Of a DNA stretch of 64,000 nt, positions 33,591-44,500 are shown one piece after another. The position numbers were made by a program, and so were the translations under genes. The notes beneath the pieces were generated by a model. That model saw only the letters and a program-made list of their open reading frames with translations. It was not told where the DNA came from and did not search any database. Source of the DNA: Symbiodinium sp. CCMP2592 (taxonomy: Eukaryota; Sar; Dinophyceae; Suessiales; Symbiodiniaceae); the NCBI GenBank assembly GCA_905221615.1, contig CAJNDT010000940.1:47488-111487 (forward strand), read 5' to 3'. Within the stretch, counting starts at the first letter, position 1. Every line of letters begins with the position of its first letter.

Positions 33591-34400
33591 TTGCTCTACG
33601 GGGTTCTTTCTGGCACACTCGTATCCGTAACAAATCGTACTCCCGGGTCTTGGTGATTCTTTCTGGCCCATTCTTATCCGAGGCAAGGAAAATAGACACC
33701 AAGTGTCAATATCTGGGGGTGCTTGCGTCAGGCTTGTGCCACGCTTGCATCGCTTTCCCTGCCGAAGCCAAGGTACAACCAGCGCCGTCGGATGAGGCGA
33801 GAGCCGCCTCCAGACTGCATCTGGCAGCAACCTGGCAAAACCAGTTTGTCAGCCTCCAGCAAATCATAATGCCGGAAGGAATCCACTTGGGAAGCTCTCC
33901 AACCACATCGCAATCCTTATTATGAAGGAAATCCATTTGGGAAGCTCTCGGACAACCTGGCAATCCTGATCCTTGTCCACTTCATGGAGGAAATCCAATT
34001 GGGAAGCTCTCGGACCACTTGCTGATGAAGCTGCTACGAGGGAGTGAATACGAATACAAGGACATCTGCAAGTGTACATACACTTGTCAGCTACAGTACA
34101 TTATTATGCTTTCACATTTTTGAAGATTTCGCCGCAACTTACAAGGCGCGCCATGTGCCCCCGCAAAGAATCGGCGGCGTGAGACATTCAACGAGAGCAG
34201 AAATGTGGCTGGCTAGGAGCAAACACTCGATTGCGACCGCACTCTTGTTGATGATGGTTGTTTGCATTCTTGAGCGTTCGAGCTGTTTTTCATGTTTCTT
34301 GTGCTTGAAACCTTGATCGTCGTTCTGCGCAGCTTTCCTGGTGTCAGTTAGTTGGACAGTAGACTGATTTCAGGCCTGGCCTAGACATCTTGTGTTCGCC
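33591..34400. other. Leader region of the second Helitron
   Basis: Contains a GACACCAAGTGTC hairpin at about 33695 and three imperfect copies (about 33875-34020) of a 60-odd-bp unit with TTGGGAAGCTCTCGGA. AG acceptor sites precede the Rep ATG (for example TGATTTCAGG at about 34365). No separate gene recognised. The element's 5' end is probably here but no terminus could be fixed. Confidence 0.4.
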
Positions 34401-37400
34401 ATGGCGCCCTGCCTGCGATGTGGCAAGGGAACCCGGAGCGGCCACGGAGAAGGTTGGTGCAGCAATCCCCAGTGCCGTCGAGAAGAACAAGAAGAGCGCA
34501 AAGCCCAGGCGAGCCGGAAAAGACAAGAGCGAGCTGCAAAGGGGGGTGGCAGTCGCGGACCCCTTCCCCTCGAAGCAGCCAGACAAGAACAGCGACGACA
34601 GCTCCAAGCTCAGAGGGCGGAGGAAGGAGTGGGCAGCCGTGGGCCCAAGCCAGACGAGAATAGCAGCCATCGTGCCCCGCGGCGTGAACAACAAGCCGCA
34701 AGGGCAGAGATGATGGAGGAGGGTGTCGGCACTCGTGGGCCGAAGCCTGAGGAGGACAGCACTCGGGCACAGAAGCGCAAGCTGCAAATCCAAAGGGAGG
34801 AGGAGGGTGTCGGCACTCGCGGGCCGAAGCCAGACGAGAACAGCAGCCGTCGTGCCCCGCGCCGTGAACAACAAGCCGCACGGGCAGAGATGATGGAGGA
34901 GGGTGCTGGCAGCCGTGGGCCAAAGCCAGTCGCCACCGAGGTTCAACAACAAGGGTATCCTTTCCCCGACGAAGAGAAGCTCACCCCCGAGCAGGCGCAG
35001 GCCTACTACGTCGCTTTCGTCCGCAGCTGGGGCAGGTTTGGTTTGTCGAGGGTTTGTGAAGGATGCAAGACGCTGACGCCGGCAAGACATCTCAAACTGC
35101 AGAAAGTGATGGGGAAGCTACGCTGCAAGAATTGCAGGGAGAATCAGACCAAGCTCGTTCTCCAGCCCTTGCCGCCCGTCCCGCAAGTCTTACAAGGACT
35201 GAAACCCCTCGAGCAGCAGCTGATCGCAATGGCCAGGATCTCGCAGGTCTTGATCGACAAGCTTCCCGGCGGTGGCCCGAGTGCAGCGTGGGGGCGCATG
35301 TACGCAGTGCTGATGGAGGAGCCCCTCATTTGCGACGTCTTGCAGGGTGCCACTTTCATGGACGACGGCACGGTCTTGGTGGAGGGGGTCCAGGGCATGA
35401 CCGCCTCGCCAGCGCGCCTCCACTGCTTGCACGCAGCTCTACAGCACCTGCAAGCCGAACACTCCTTGTACACAAACTGCCCTGCAGTGCACAGGGCCAT
35501 AGAAAGAATGGCAGCCATCCTGGCACAGAACGGACCCACCTCAAGGGCATACGAAGGAGGAGGGGACTGTCCGCAGCAACCATCAGAGTCCGACAGCGAC
35601 GATGACGAGCTCGAGGTGACCTACCTGGTGCCCAAGGAGTACAAGATCCCCAACGCCGAGATCAGCGATCTGCGCAAGGCTCGAGAATGTTCGAGGCTGA
35701 TCGAGAACATGGACGTGAAGTTCTTCCCGCACTTGTTTCCAACTGGTACCGGCGGATTCCCAATGCTCACACAAGGCAAGGACACCAACTTCTCGCAGTA
35801 TGCCCGGAAACGTCTCCTCGGTCTAGACCCACGATTTGAAGCATCCACGGCCTACATCATGTGGCTGCTCGAGATGCAAACGAAGAAGCGCTTGTCAGGC
35901 AACATCAACGTGAGGATCCGCGACCTAAAGCAGCCCAGAGGCTCAACCGAGTACGAGAACCACAGCCGTCAGGTATACACGGTCCTCAGAGACATGCCAG
36001 GAACGCAGCCGTACCTGCATGCAAAGAAGGGCGTGGCGCTCAGCATGTACGAGCAGCTCGGAATTCCCAACTTCTTCATGACGCTGACCTGTCACGCGCG
36101 CCAACCAGAACTCCTCGTCGCAGTCATCATGGCCAGACTCTTGCGACTCCATCCCCGTCCGCCCGAAGAGCTGGAGCGGCAGGCTGCCGAAATCCTGTCC
36201 TGCTACCAGAACGACGAGAAGTTCACCTGGGACGGCCTCTCCCCCAACCAGCTGTGCAACCAGCATCCTGCAGTGGTGGCCAGACAGTTCATGCACCAGG
36301 TGTCCAAACTGATGGCGTGGTTGTCAGCCGAACGCGATGCGCCTGATGATGCACAAAGAGACGCAGATCCACAAGACGAGCCCCAGCAAGACGATTTGGA
36401 CGGCGAGGAGGACTTCGCCCAAGCCCCGGCCACGGATTCCACGGGTGTCCATCGGCGCATGCGCAGGGAGCGGCCGCCCTTCAAGGTCTTGGACTATATC
36501 CTCCGCATCGAATGGCAAAAGCGGGGCTTCCCGCATGCTCACATCCTTTTGTGGACCTCGGAACGGTGGAATGCAAAGGAAGACCGGCAGCGGCAGGGGG
36601 CTCCGGAGCCTTCGGAGACCAAAGAAGCGGCAAAGAAAGCAGACCCGAATTGGTCGGACGAAGAGGAGATGGAGAAGTTCGTCCCCAAGTGCGCAGAAGA
36701 TCTCAGCGACAAGCACATCGTTACGAAGAGCCCGCACACTTGGCGCCAATCGCAACGACTCCAGCCCCGAGACATCGAAATCAATGCCAAGCTCGCCGAG
36801 TTGCTGGTGCACACGCATACTCCGTACTGCGGCAAGCGTGAGTTGGGCGCTTGCCGCTTCGGGTTTCCTCGCCCCTCAGAGCCGCGCACCAGACGGCGCA
36901 CTTCCCAGGAGCAGTACGCCAACAGCCGGTTCAAGAGCAGCCTCTGCGTGAGGCGGGCCGAAACAGACACCATGATGGGCAGTTACAATACGGCTATCTT
37001 GCGCAGATGGAGGGCAAGCATGGATCTGCAGGTCATTTGCGAGCTCACCAGTGCCAGCCGCTACATCCTTGGCTACGCCTTCAAATCCGAGGAGGACCGA
37101 AAGGCGCAGCAACGCGTGGAGAAGATCGTTGCGGGCTTCAGCTCCGGCAACAACGACGGCCCGGACCTCCAGAACCAGCAGGTCTACAAAGCGGCGCATG
37201 CAGCATTGCAGGGTCGAACCACGTCCACGTTCGAGGCCTGCCACCTCCTGCTTGGCCTCCCCATCGTCCAGTTCTCGAGAGACAACGTGTGGATCCAAGC
37301 CGGGCCTCCGGCCACGTGGACTGTGTGGGTGCCCAGACAGGATGAAAGCCGTGCCCTCCGAGAACCCGACGCCTACCGCAACACCAAGCTCAGCCGAGAT

Positions 37401-39607
37401 GGGGAGATGCCCATTGCTCAGCACTGGTACCGACAGATGCAGGCACATTTCAGCAGCCAAGAAGTCCTGGTGCCAGTGGAAGGCGGAGCTCCGACGGCGT
37501 GCACCTTCCAGGATTTGACCTTCATGGACTTTTGCGCAGCCTTCAGGTTCGTCGGCGTCAAATTCCCGCAACCTCGCAGGCAGCCTGCTATCGTCGGGCA
37601 CAGACCTTTCAACCCCGACCTCGAGCCAGAGGAGTTCTACTACTCCAGGCTGCTGCTGCACCTGGTCTGGAAGGAGCCGGGAGACTGGCTGGAGGAGGAA
37701 GACCGCGGAAGCCACGCGGCCGCCTTTCGGCGCATTGTGGCAGACTTAGACGGCCATCCTCATTTCTTGCGATCCAAATGCTTCCCGCAGCTGGACGGCA
37801 CTGTGAATGCCGCCAGGAGACTGCTAGCCGTGCAGGCCACCATGTACATGAAGACCAGGATGCATCCGGCCCACTTGCGGGACGGCTGGGCGAACAGCAA
37901 GGTGGCCGAGGACAACTACAAGGACTCCCTGGAAATTATGGAAGCGCTGAAGAAACGGCACGGGGGCGACATCGACTTTCTGGCCCCAGACACCGTGCCC
38001 ACCGGAGCCGCCAGCAACGCTTTCGCGCCTGTGGAAGGCGGAGAGGAGTCTTTCGAGATGCTGACGACGGAGAACCCGACCCCGGAAACGGAGCGACAAC
38101 GGCAGGCAATGGAGCACATCGTCAACTCCGTCCTGAGCTGCCCGAACATCAAGAGCAGCGAGAGCACCCGACGACTGAAAATGCTGCTTCATGGACCGGG
38201 CGGCTGCGGAAAGTCGGTTGTGGTGCGAGCAGCAGCTCACATGCTCCGCCAAGACGGCAAAGGAGTGGTGATCGCGGCACCGACGGGGGTGGCGGCCTGG
38301 AACATCAACGGCGTGACCCTCCACTCATGCCTCCTTCTCCCGGTCGTCAACAAGAGCTACGGCAAGGCCTGCGATCTACCCCTTCCAAACGGCCCCCAGC
38401 TGGCTTCCCTCCGAGCAATCTGGGCAAAGGTGGTGGCACTCTTCGTGGACGAGATGAGCTTCGTTTCCGCGTTCATGTTGGATCGACTGGACCAGCACCT
38501 CCGTCTCGCCAAAGACGCTCCACACCTGCCTTTCGGAGGACTCCACAGGAGACCTGTACCAGTTGCCACCCCCCGGCGGCTTACCAGCCTTCGCCAGTCG
38601 GCTATGGCTTCTCTTCGAGCTGTGCGAGCTCCAGGGCAACCAGCGTGCGGCCAAGGACCCGACCTGGGCGGCTCTGCTCGCAAGGGTCCGCGTCGGGAAC
38701 TGGACGGAGGCGGACATCGAGACCTTGCGCGGCATGGTGGTCAAGAAACAGGGCTCGAAGCGGCCCGCCCCGAAGGCCGTCAATCTGTACGCCACCCGAA
38801 AAGCAGTCGCAAACGCCAACGACAAGTACAAAGCCGAGCACCTACAGAGAACCGACGCCACGCTTCACGACTGCCCGGCCGTGGACTTCAACGTCAAGAC
38901 CGGAGCTCCGCTGGACCCAGCAGCCATCTGGACAGATCCAGAGGATACTGGAGGACTCGAGACCTTGCTGCAGCTTTCGGTCGGCTTGCGTGTTATGCTG
39001 CGGCACAACATCGACGTGGAGGATGGCTTGGTTAACGGAGCTTGCGGCGCCGTGGAGCACATCGACATCGACGAGACCAGCGGAGAGGTGGAAAGGATCT
39101 GGATCGCCTTCGAGAAGAATGCCGGAACCATTTGGCGAGCGGAGCACGGCACCAACTCAGTGGCCATTCTCCGTCGCTCGGGCACGTACGTGGACAAGGA
39201 CTGCAACAAAGCGGAAAGACGTCAATTTCCGCTCGTGCTCGCTAAAGCCATCACCATCCACAAGAGCCAAGCAGCCACGATGCACGACGGAGTCCACGCA
39301 CGCTTGGACCACACGGTCACCCAGGAAGGTCAAGCGTACGTCGCCCTGAGCCGCTGCCCCGAGCAGGCATTGTGCACCCTGGAGCACTTCAACCCGAAGG
39401 CTTTGCGATTCAACAAGAACGCTGAGTGGGCTCTGCACAAGTTGAAGTTTCAGCAAGCGCAGAGGGATGGTCCGCCACTCTGGCGTGCCTTGTTCAAGCC
39501 TCCGCAGAGCAAGGAAGTCTACTCGAAGCGATTGCAGGAGCTGGGCAAGCCTGATTTCGCGAAGCTGGGGACATGGCACGGCGAGGATGCGGAGGAGGGC
39601 GTCCGAC

Positions 39608-39700
39608 CCTGGCACTGCCCGCTGTGCGGCGAAGAAGCTCCCGACACCAAAGCTGCCGTTCAGGCTCACAGAAAGACGTGCCCGTGCAAGCCCGAATCCA
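39608..39700 (+). other. C2HC zinc finger in the second Helitron
   Basis: WHCPLCGEEA, then AHRKTCPC: C-x2-C followed by H and Cys at finger spacing, then a Lys/Ala/Ser linker. It sits between the helicase and Josephin parts and may help DNA binding or tether the protease part. Confidence 0.65.
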
Positions 39701-39920
39701 AAGCCAAGGCCAAGAGCTCAGCCAAGAGCAAGGCTAAGCCCGTGGCCGGCGCCGCAGCAACGCCGAGCCAAGCTACTTTTGGCACGGGTAAGCGAGCCGC
39801 CGAAAATTATGCCGTGGCACATGTGCCGGTGGCCAAGCATCTTCGCAAAGACACTTGCAGCAACAGCACCCCGGCCACGCCAACAGCGGCAACCGCCCCA
39901 GGAGGAGCAGCAGAACCAGC

Positions 39921-40386
39921 CGAGGCTTATTTCGAGCAGCAGCAGCGCGCCCTCTGCGGGTTGCATGCTCTCAACAATGCTTTGGGGGCAAGGCACTTCG
40001 CACCGGAGGACATGGAGAAGGCCGTGCTCGTTCTTCTTGAAGAAGGTGGCCACGAACGTGGAGAAAACATCCAGGACCACGTGGCTCCAGATGGCTTCTA
40101 CTCCTCCGAAGTCTTGGCTCAAGCACTCCAGTCGAAGGCCATGGACACTTACGATCGGGTCATGTGGGAAATGCCTTTGAGACCCGTGACGACCGTGCGC
40201 GAGCTGCAAGGAGCTGTAGGGGCTGTGCAGAATCGGGACAACTTGCACTGGGTAGCTTACCGCTTCTTCAACAACGGCATCCTCCGTTTGGATTCTTTGG
40301 CACGCGCACCGGAGCACATCCTAGAGGACACCTTCTTGGCCGACCTCCGGCACTACCCCAGCACCTACTGCATCCGTGAGGTCTAG
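39921..40386 (+). other. Josephin (ataxin-3-type) deubiquitinase domain fused to the helicase
   Basis: About 154 residues in the same frame as the helicase C-terminus, ending at a TAG. The start FEQQQRALCGLHALNNALGA carries the Josephin active-site Cys, with a Gln five residues before it as in ataxin-3. NLHWVAYR supplies the catalytic His, and LRLDS places an Asp where ataxin-3 has Asn and the short Josephins have Asp. GFYSSEVLAQAL matches the usual middle helix. All three catalytic positions are present, so the domain could be active on ubiquitin. Activity and purpose are inference. Confidence 0.85.
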
Positions 40387-40679
40387 ACCGACTGTACAAA
40401 GCTATAGAGAGTTCCGCCACTGTGCGGACTGTGTGTGTTTGCCTGCAAGAGAAATCTGCATCTCTAGTCGTGTGCATCTACTGCAAGATGTGCATCTATT
40501 GCAAGATGTGCAACGTTTCCTCAAGGCTGAATTACACATCCCACGTATGTTTCGAAGCCGTCTCCAGCTTTTCGAATCTCCAGCCATGGATCCCAAGCCC
40601 GTTACAAGCAGATCCAGCGCCTTACGCAAAGTGTTGCGAATGCTGTGTGTATGTGTTACATCCTCGTACCTTTTTCTAG
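40387..40679. other. 3' flank of the second Helitron
   Basis: Contains a small hairpin (TCCGC-cactgt-GCGGA at about 40412) and two short repeats of GCATCTA(C/T)TGCAAGATGT. No CTRR end follows the hairpin at the expected distance, so I do not call it the element's 3' terminus. Confidence 0.4.
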
Positions 40680-40689
40680 GTGGACAAGG

Positions 40690-40805
40690 CAGGGCAGGAC
40701 AAGAGAGAGAGGCAGGCAGGGCAGGGACAGGGCTGGGCAGCAGAGCAGGGCCGGGCAGGGCAGGGCAGCACAGGGCAGGGCAGGGAGGGAGGGCGGAGCA
40801 GGGAA
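40690..40805. repeat. G-rich GGGCAGG minisatellite
   Basis: Irregular runs of GGCAGGGCAGG on the + strand, similar to 59155-59362 and 59760-60095; could form G-quadruplexes. Confidence 0.8.
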
Positions 40806-40834
40806 GAGCAGATTGCAGGCCCCAAACAATCCCA

Positions 40835-41110
40835 CCAGAGCCCGAAACAGTCTCCACGAAACAATCCCCGCGAGAGCCCGAAACAGTCGCCACGAAATTT
40901 CATATTCTTCCGGGAGCAAAAGCAAAAACCCTGTCAAGACCCGCCAAAACCCGCCCGAAACCCGGCAAAACTCCGGAAACAGTCTCCACGAAACAATCCC
41001 CGCGAGAGCCCGAAACAGTCGCCACGAAATTTCATATTCTTCCGGGAGCAAAAGCAAAAACCCTGTCAAAACCCGCCAAACCCGCCCGAAACCCGGCAAA
41101 ACTCCGGACC
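40835..41110. repeat. Direct repeat of about 120 bp, two copies
   Basis: Units run from CCCGAAACAGTCTCCACGAA through ATTTCATATTCTTCCGGGAG to AACCCGGCAAAACTCC. The A/C-rich end (AAAACCCGCCC) and the following CTATAAACCCTAAA are shared with 60245-60380. Confidence 0.9.
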
Positions 41111-41131
41111 CAAACCCTACACACCTTCTAT

Positions 41132-41191
41132 AAACCCTAAACCCTAAACCCTAAACCCTAAACCCTAAACCCTAAACCCTAAACCCTAAAC
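41132..41191 (+). repeat. Interstitial telomeric repeat, C-rich
   Basis: About eight perfect CCCTAAA heptamers. The DNA after it changes abruptly to a GC-rich palindromic stretch. Confidence 0.98.
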
Positions 41192-41525
41192 TGAAGGCCG
41201 GCCCCCCACCGCAGCGATGGGGGCCGGCCGCAGCAGGCTGGCTTGAAGGCGCCTGCGGGACCGAAGGCGATGGCCGAAAGGCGAGCCGTAGGTCCCTGGA
41301 CCTCCGGTCCACGCGGCTGAAGTGCATAGCCGCCTCCCGCAGCCTATATAATGATAACCCTAAACCTTGGTGCAAACGACCGGGGACCCTTGAATTCCTC
41401 CTTTCTGGCCTTTAGCCTACAGGCGACGGCCGAAAGGCAGCCCATAGGTCCTGTACCTCCGGTCCACGCGGCTGAAGTGATAGCACCTTCACGCAGCCTA
41501 TATAGTAATAAACCTAAACCCAGCG
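41192..41525. repeat. Two related units of about 165 bp, each ending in short telomeric DNA
   Basis: Begins with GGCCGGCCCC...GGGGCCGGCC, an inverted repeat around CACCGCAGCGATG. Two diverged copies follow: each has GGCCGAAAGG, CCTCCGGTCCACGCGGCTGA, GCAGCCTATATA and then a lone CCCTAAACC or CCTAAACCC. So even this small unit has a telomere-like tail. Confidence 0.8.
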
Positions 41526-41559
41526 CCTTTTGACCGAGGACACTTCGAATTGCTTGCGG

Positions 41560-44500
41560 ACCTGCCGGACTCGCTTATCCTGGTGGACAAGAAGGAGGAC
41601 CTCTCGGAGAGCCAGTTCGCTTATCCTGGGGACAAAGAAGGAGGACCTGCCGGAGATCCAGGTCGCTTATCCTGGGGACAAAGAAGGAGGACCTGCCGGA
41701 GAGCCAGTTCGCTTATCCTGGTGGAAAAGAAGGAGGACCTGCCGGGGCGCCAGTTCCCTTATCCTGGGAACAAAGAAGGAGGACCTGCCGGAGAGCCAGT
41801 TCGCTTATATTGGGGACAAAGCAGGAGGACCTGCCGGGGGACAAAGAAAGAGGACCTGCCGGAGAGCCAGTTCGCTTAGCCTGGGGACAAAGAAGGAGGA
41901 CCTGCCGGAGAGCCAGTTCGCTTATCTTGGGGACAAAGAAGGAGGACCTGCCGGACCAGTTCGCTTATCCTGTGCCGGAGAGCCAGTTCGCTTATCCTGG
42001 GGACAAAGAAGGAGGACCTGCCGGAGAGCCAGTTCGCTTATCCTGGGGACAAAGAAGGAGGACCTGCCGGAGAGCCAGTTCGCTTATCCTGGGGACAAAG
42101 AAAGGAGGACCTGCCGGAGAGCCAGTTCGCTTATCCTGGGGACAAAGAAGGAGGACCTGCCGGAGAGCGAAGGAGGACCTGCCGGAGAGCCAGTTCGCTT
42201 ATCCTGGAAACAAAGAAGGAGGACCTGCCGGAGAGCTAGTTCGCTTATCCTGGGGACAAAGAAGGAGGACCTGCCGGAGAGCCACTTCGCTTATCCTGGG
42301 GACCAAAAAGGAGGACCTGCCGGAGAGCCAGTTCGCTTATCCTGGGCACAAAGAAGGAGGGCCTGCCGGAGAGCCAGTTCGCTTATCCTGGAGACAAAGA
42401 AGGAGGACCTGCCGGAGAGCCAGTTCGCTTATCCTGGCGACAAAGAAGGAGGACCTGCCGGAGAGCCAGTTCGCTTATCCTGGGGACAAAGAAGGAGGAG
42501 GACCTGCGGGAGAGCCAGTTCGCTTGTCCTGGGGACAAAGAAGGAGGACCTGCCAGAGAGCCAGTTCGCTTCCTGTGGGGACAAAGAAGGAGGACCTGCC
42601 GGAGAGCCAGTTCGCTTATCCTGGGGACAAAGAAGGAGGACCTGCCGGGGCGCCAGTTCGCTTATCCTGGGGATAAAGAAGGAGGACCTGCCGGAGAGCC
42701 AGTTCGCTTATCCTGGGGGCAAAGAAGGAGGACCTGCCGGAGAGCCAGTTCGCTTATCCTGGGGACAAAGAAGGAGGACCTGCCGGAGGCCATTCGCTAT
42801 CCTGGGGACAAGAAGGAGACGGCCGGAGAGACAGTTCGCTTGAATTCTGGGACAACGAAGGAGGACCTGGCCGGACAGCCAGTTCGCTTTTAGTTCTGGT
42901 TTTTTGTTGTTTTTATCCTGGGGGAAAGAAGGGGACCTGCCGGAGAGCCAGTTCCGATTATCCTAGGGGACAAAAGAAGGGGACAGCCGGAGAGCCAGTT
43001 AGATTATCCTGGGGACAAAGAAGGAGGACCTTGCCAGGAGAGCAAGTTCGATCATCCTGGGAAAAGGAAGGAGGACCTACGGAGGGCCAAGTTCGGCTAT
43101 CCTGGGGACAAAGAAGGAGGACCTGCGGAGAGCCAGTTCGCTTATCCTGGGGACAAAGAAGGAGGGCTTGCCGGAGAGCCAGTTCGATTATCCTGGGGAC
43201 AAAGAAGGAGGACTTGCCGGAGAGCCAGTTCGCTTATCTTGGGGGCAAAGAAGGAGGACTTGCCGGAGAGCCAGTTCGCTTATCCTGGGGACAAAGAAGG
43301 AGGAGACGTAGTTTGCTTATCCTGGAGACAAAGAAGGAGGACCTGCCGGAGAGCCAGTTCGCTTATCCTGGGAACAAAGAAAGAGGACCTGCCGGAGAGC
43401 CAGTTCGCTTATCCTGGGAACAAAGAAGGAGGACCTGCCGGAGAGCCAGTTCGCTTATCCTGGGGACAAAGAAGGAGGACCTGCCGGAGAGCCAGTTCGC
43501 TTATCCTGGTGACAAAGAAGGAGGCCCTGCCGGAGAGCCAGTTCGCTTATCCTGGGGACAAAGAAGGAGGACCTGCCGGAGAGCCAGTTCGCTTATCCTG
43601 GGAGCAAAGAAAGAGGACCTGCCGGAGAGCCAGTTCGCTTATCCTGGGAACAAAGAAGGAGGACCTGCCAGAGAGCCAGTTCGCTTATCCTGGGGACAAA
43701 GAAGGAGGACCTGCCGGAGAGCCAGTTCGCTTATCCTGGGAACAAAGAAGGAGGACTTGCCGGAGAGCTAGTTCGCTTATCCTGGGGACAAAGAAGGAGG
43801 AGGAATTGCGGGAGAGCCAGTTCGCTTGTCCTGGGGACAAAGAAGAAGGACCTGCCAGAGAGCCAGTTCGCTCTATACTGGGGACAAAGAAGGAGGACCT
43901 GCCGGAGAGCCAGTTCGCTAATCCTGGGGACAAAGAAGGAGAACCTGCCGGAGAGCCAGTTCGCTTATCCTGGGGACAAAGAAGGAGGACCTGCCGGAGA
44001 GCTAGTTCGCTTATCCTGGGGACAAGGAAGGAGGACCTGCCGGAGAGCCAGTTCGCTTATCCTGGGGACAAAGAAGGAGGCCTGCCGGAAAGCAAGTTCG
44101 CTTATCCTGTGGACAAAGGAGGAGGACCTGCCGGAGAGCCAGTTCGCTTATCCTGGGGACAAAGAAGGAGGACCTGCGGGAGAGCCAGTTCGCTTGTCCT
44201 GGGGACAAAGAAGGAGGACCTGCCGCCGGAGAGCCAGTTCGCTTATCCTGGGGACAAAGAAGGAGGGCTTGCCGGAGAGCCAGTTCGCTTATCCTGGAGA
44301 CGCCGGAGAGCCAGTTCGCTTATCCTGGGGACAAAGAAGGAGGACCTGCCGGAGAGCCAGTTCGCTTATCCTGGGGACAAAGAAGGAGGACCTGCCCTGC
44401 CGAGAGCCAGTTCGCTTATCCTGGCGACAAAGAAGGAGGACCTGCCGGAGAGCCAGTTCGCTTATCCTGGGGACAAAGAAGGAGGACCTGCCGGAGAGCC

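Larger units (their letters stand above)
34401..40386 (+). pseudogene. Second Helitron: Rep/helicase with zinc fingers and Josephin domain, one frameshift
   Basis: Start: ATG in gccATGg. Order: a CxxC zinc cluster (residues 5-26); four basic repeats around RGPKP (about 75-180); a second C-x2-C/C-x2-C pair (about 230-255); Helitron-like N-terminal region with FFPHLFPTGTGGF; HUH motif FPHAHILLW at about 36527; two-tyrosine motif RYILGYAFK at about 37058; Walker A GPGGCGKS at about 38195; Walker B LFVDEMS at about 38441. At about 38541-38550 the frame shifts and motif III continues as TGDLYQLPP in the next frame. By comparison with the family about 11 nt are missing. Later motifs are intact (VMLRHNIDVEDGLVNGACG, ITIHKSQ, AYVALSRC), then a C2HC finger and a Josephin domain. 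About 2,000 codons in all, no introns seen. The only lesion seen is the frameshift, so a recent loss or an assembly error is possible. Confidence 0.9.

Noticed and set aside
37499-39349. 616-codon forward frame inside the second Helitron
   Set aside because: Out of frame with the Rep/helicase motifs and without any motif of its own; it only overlaps the frameshift region.
40408-40440. Helitron 3' terminus at the small hairpin after the Josephin domain
   Set aside because: The stem is only five pairs and no CTRR follows at the expected distance; no 5' TC end could be paired with it.
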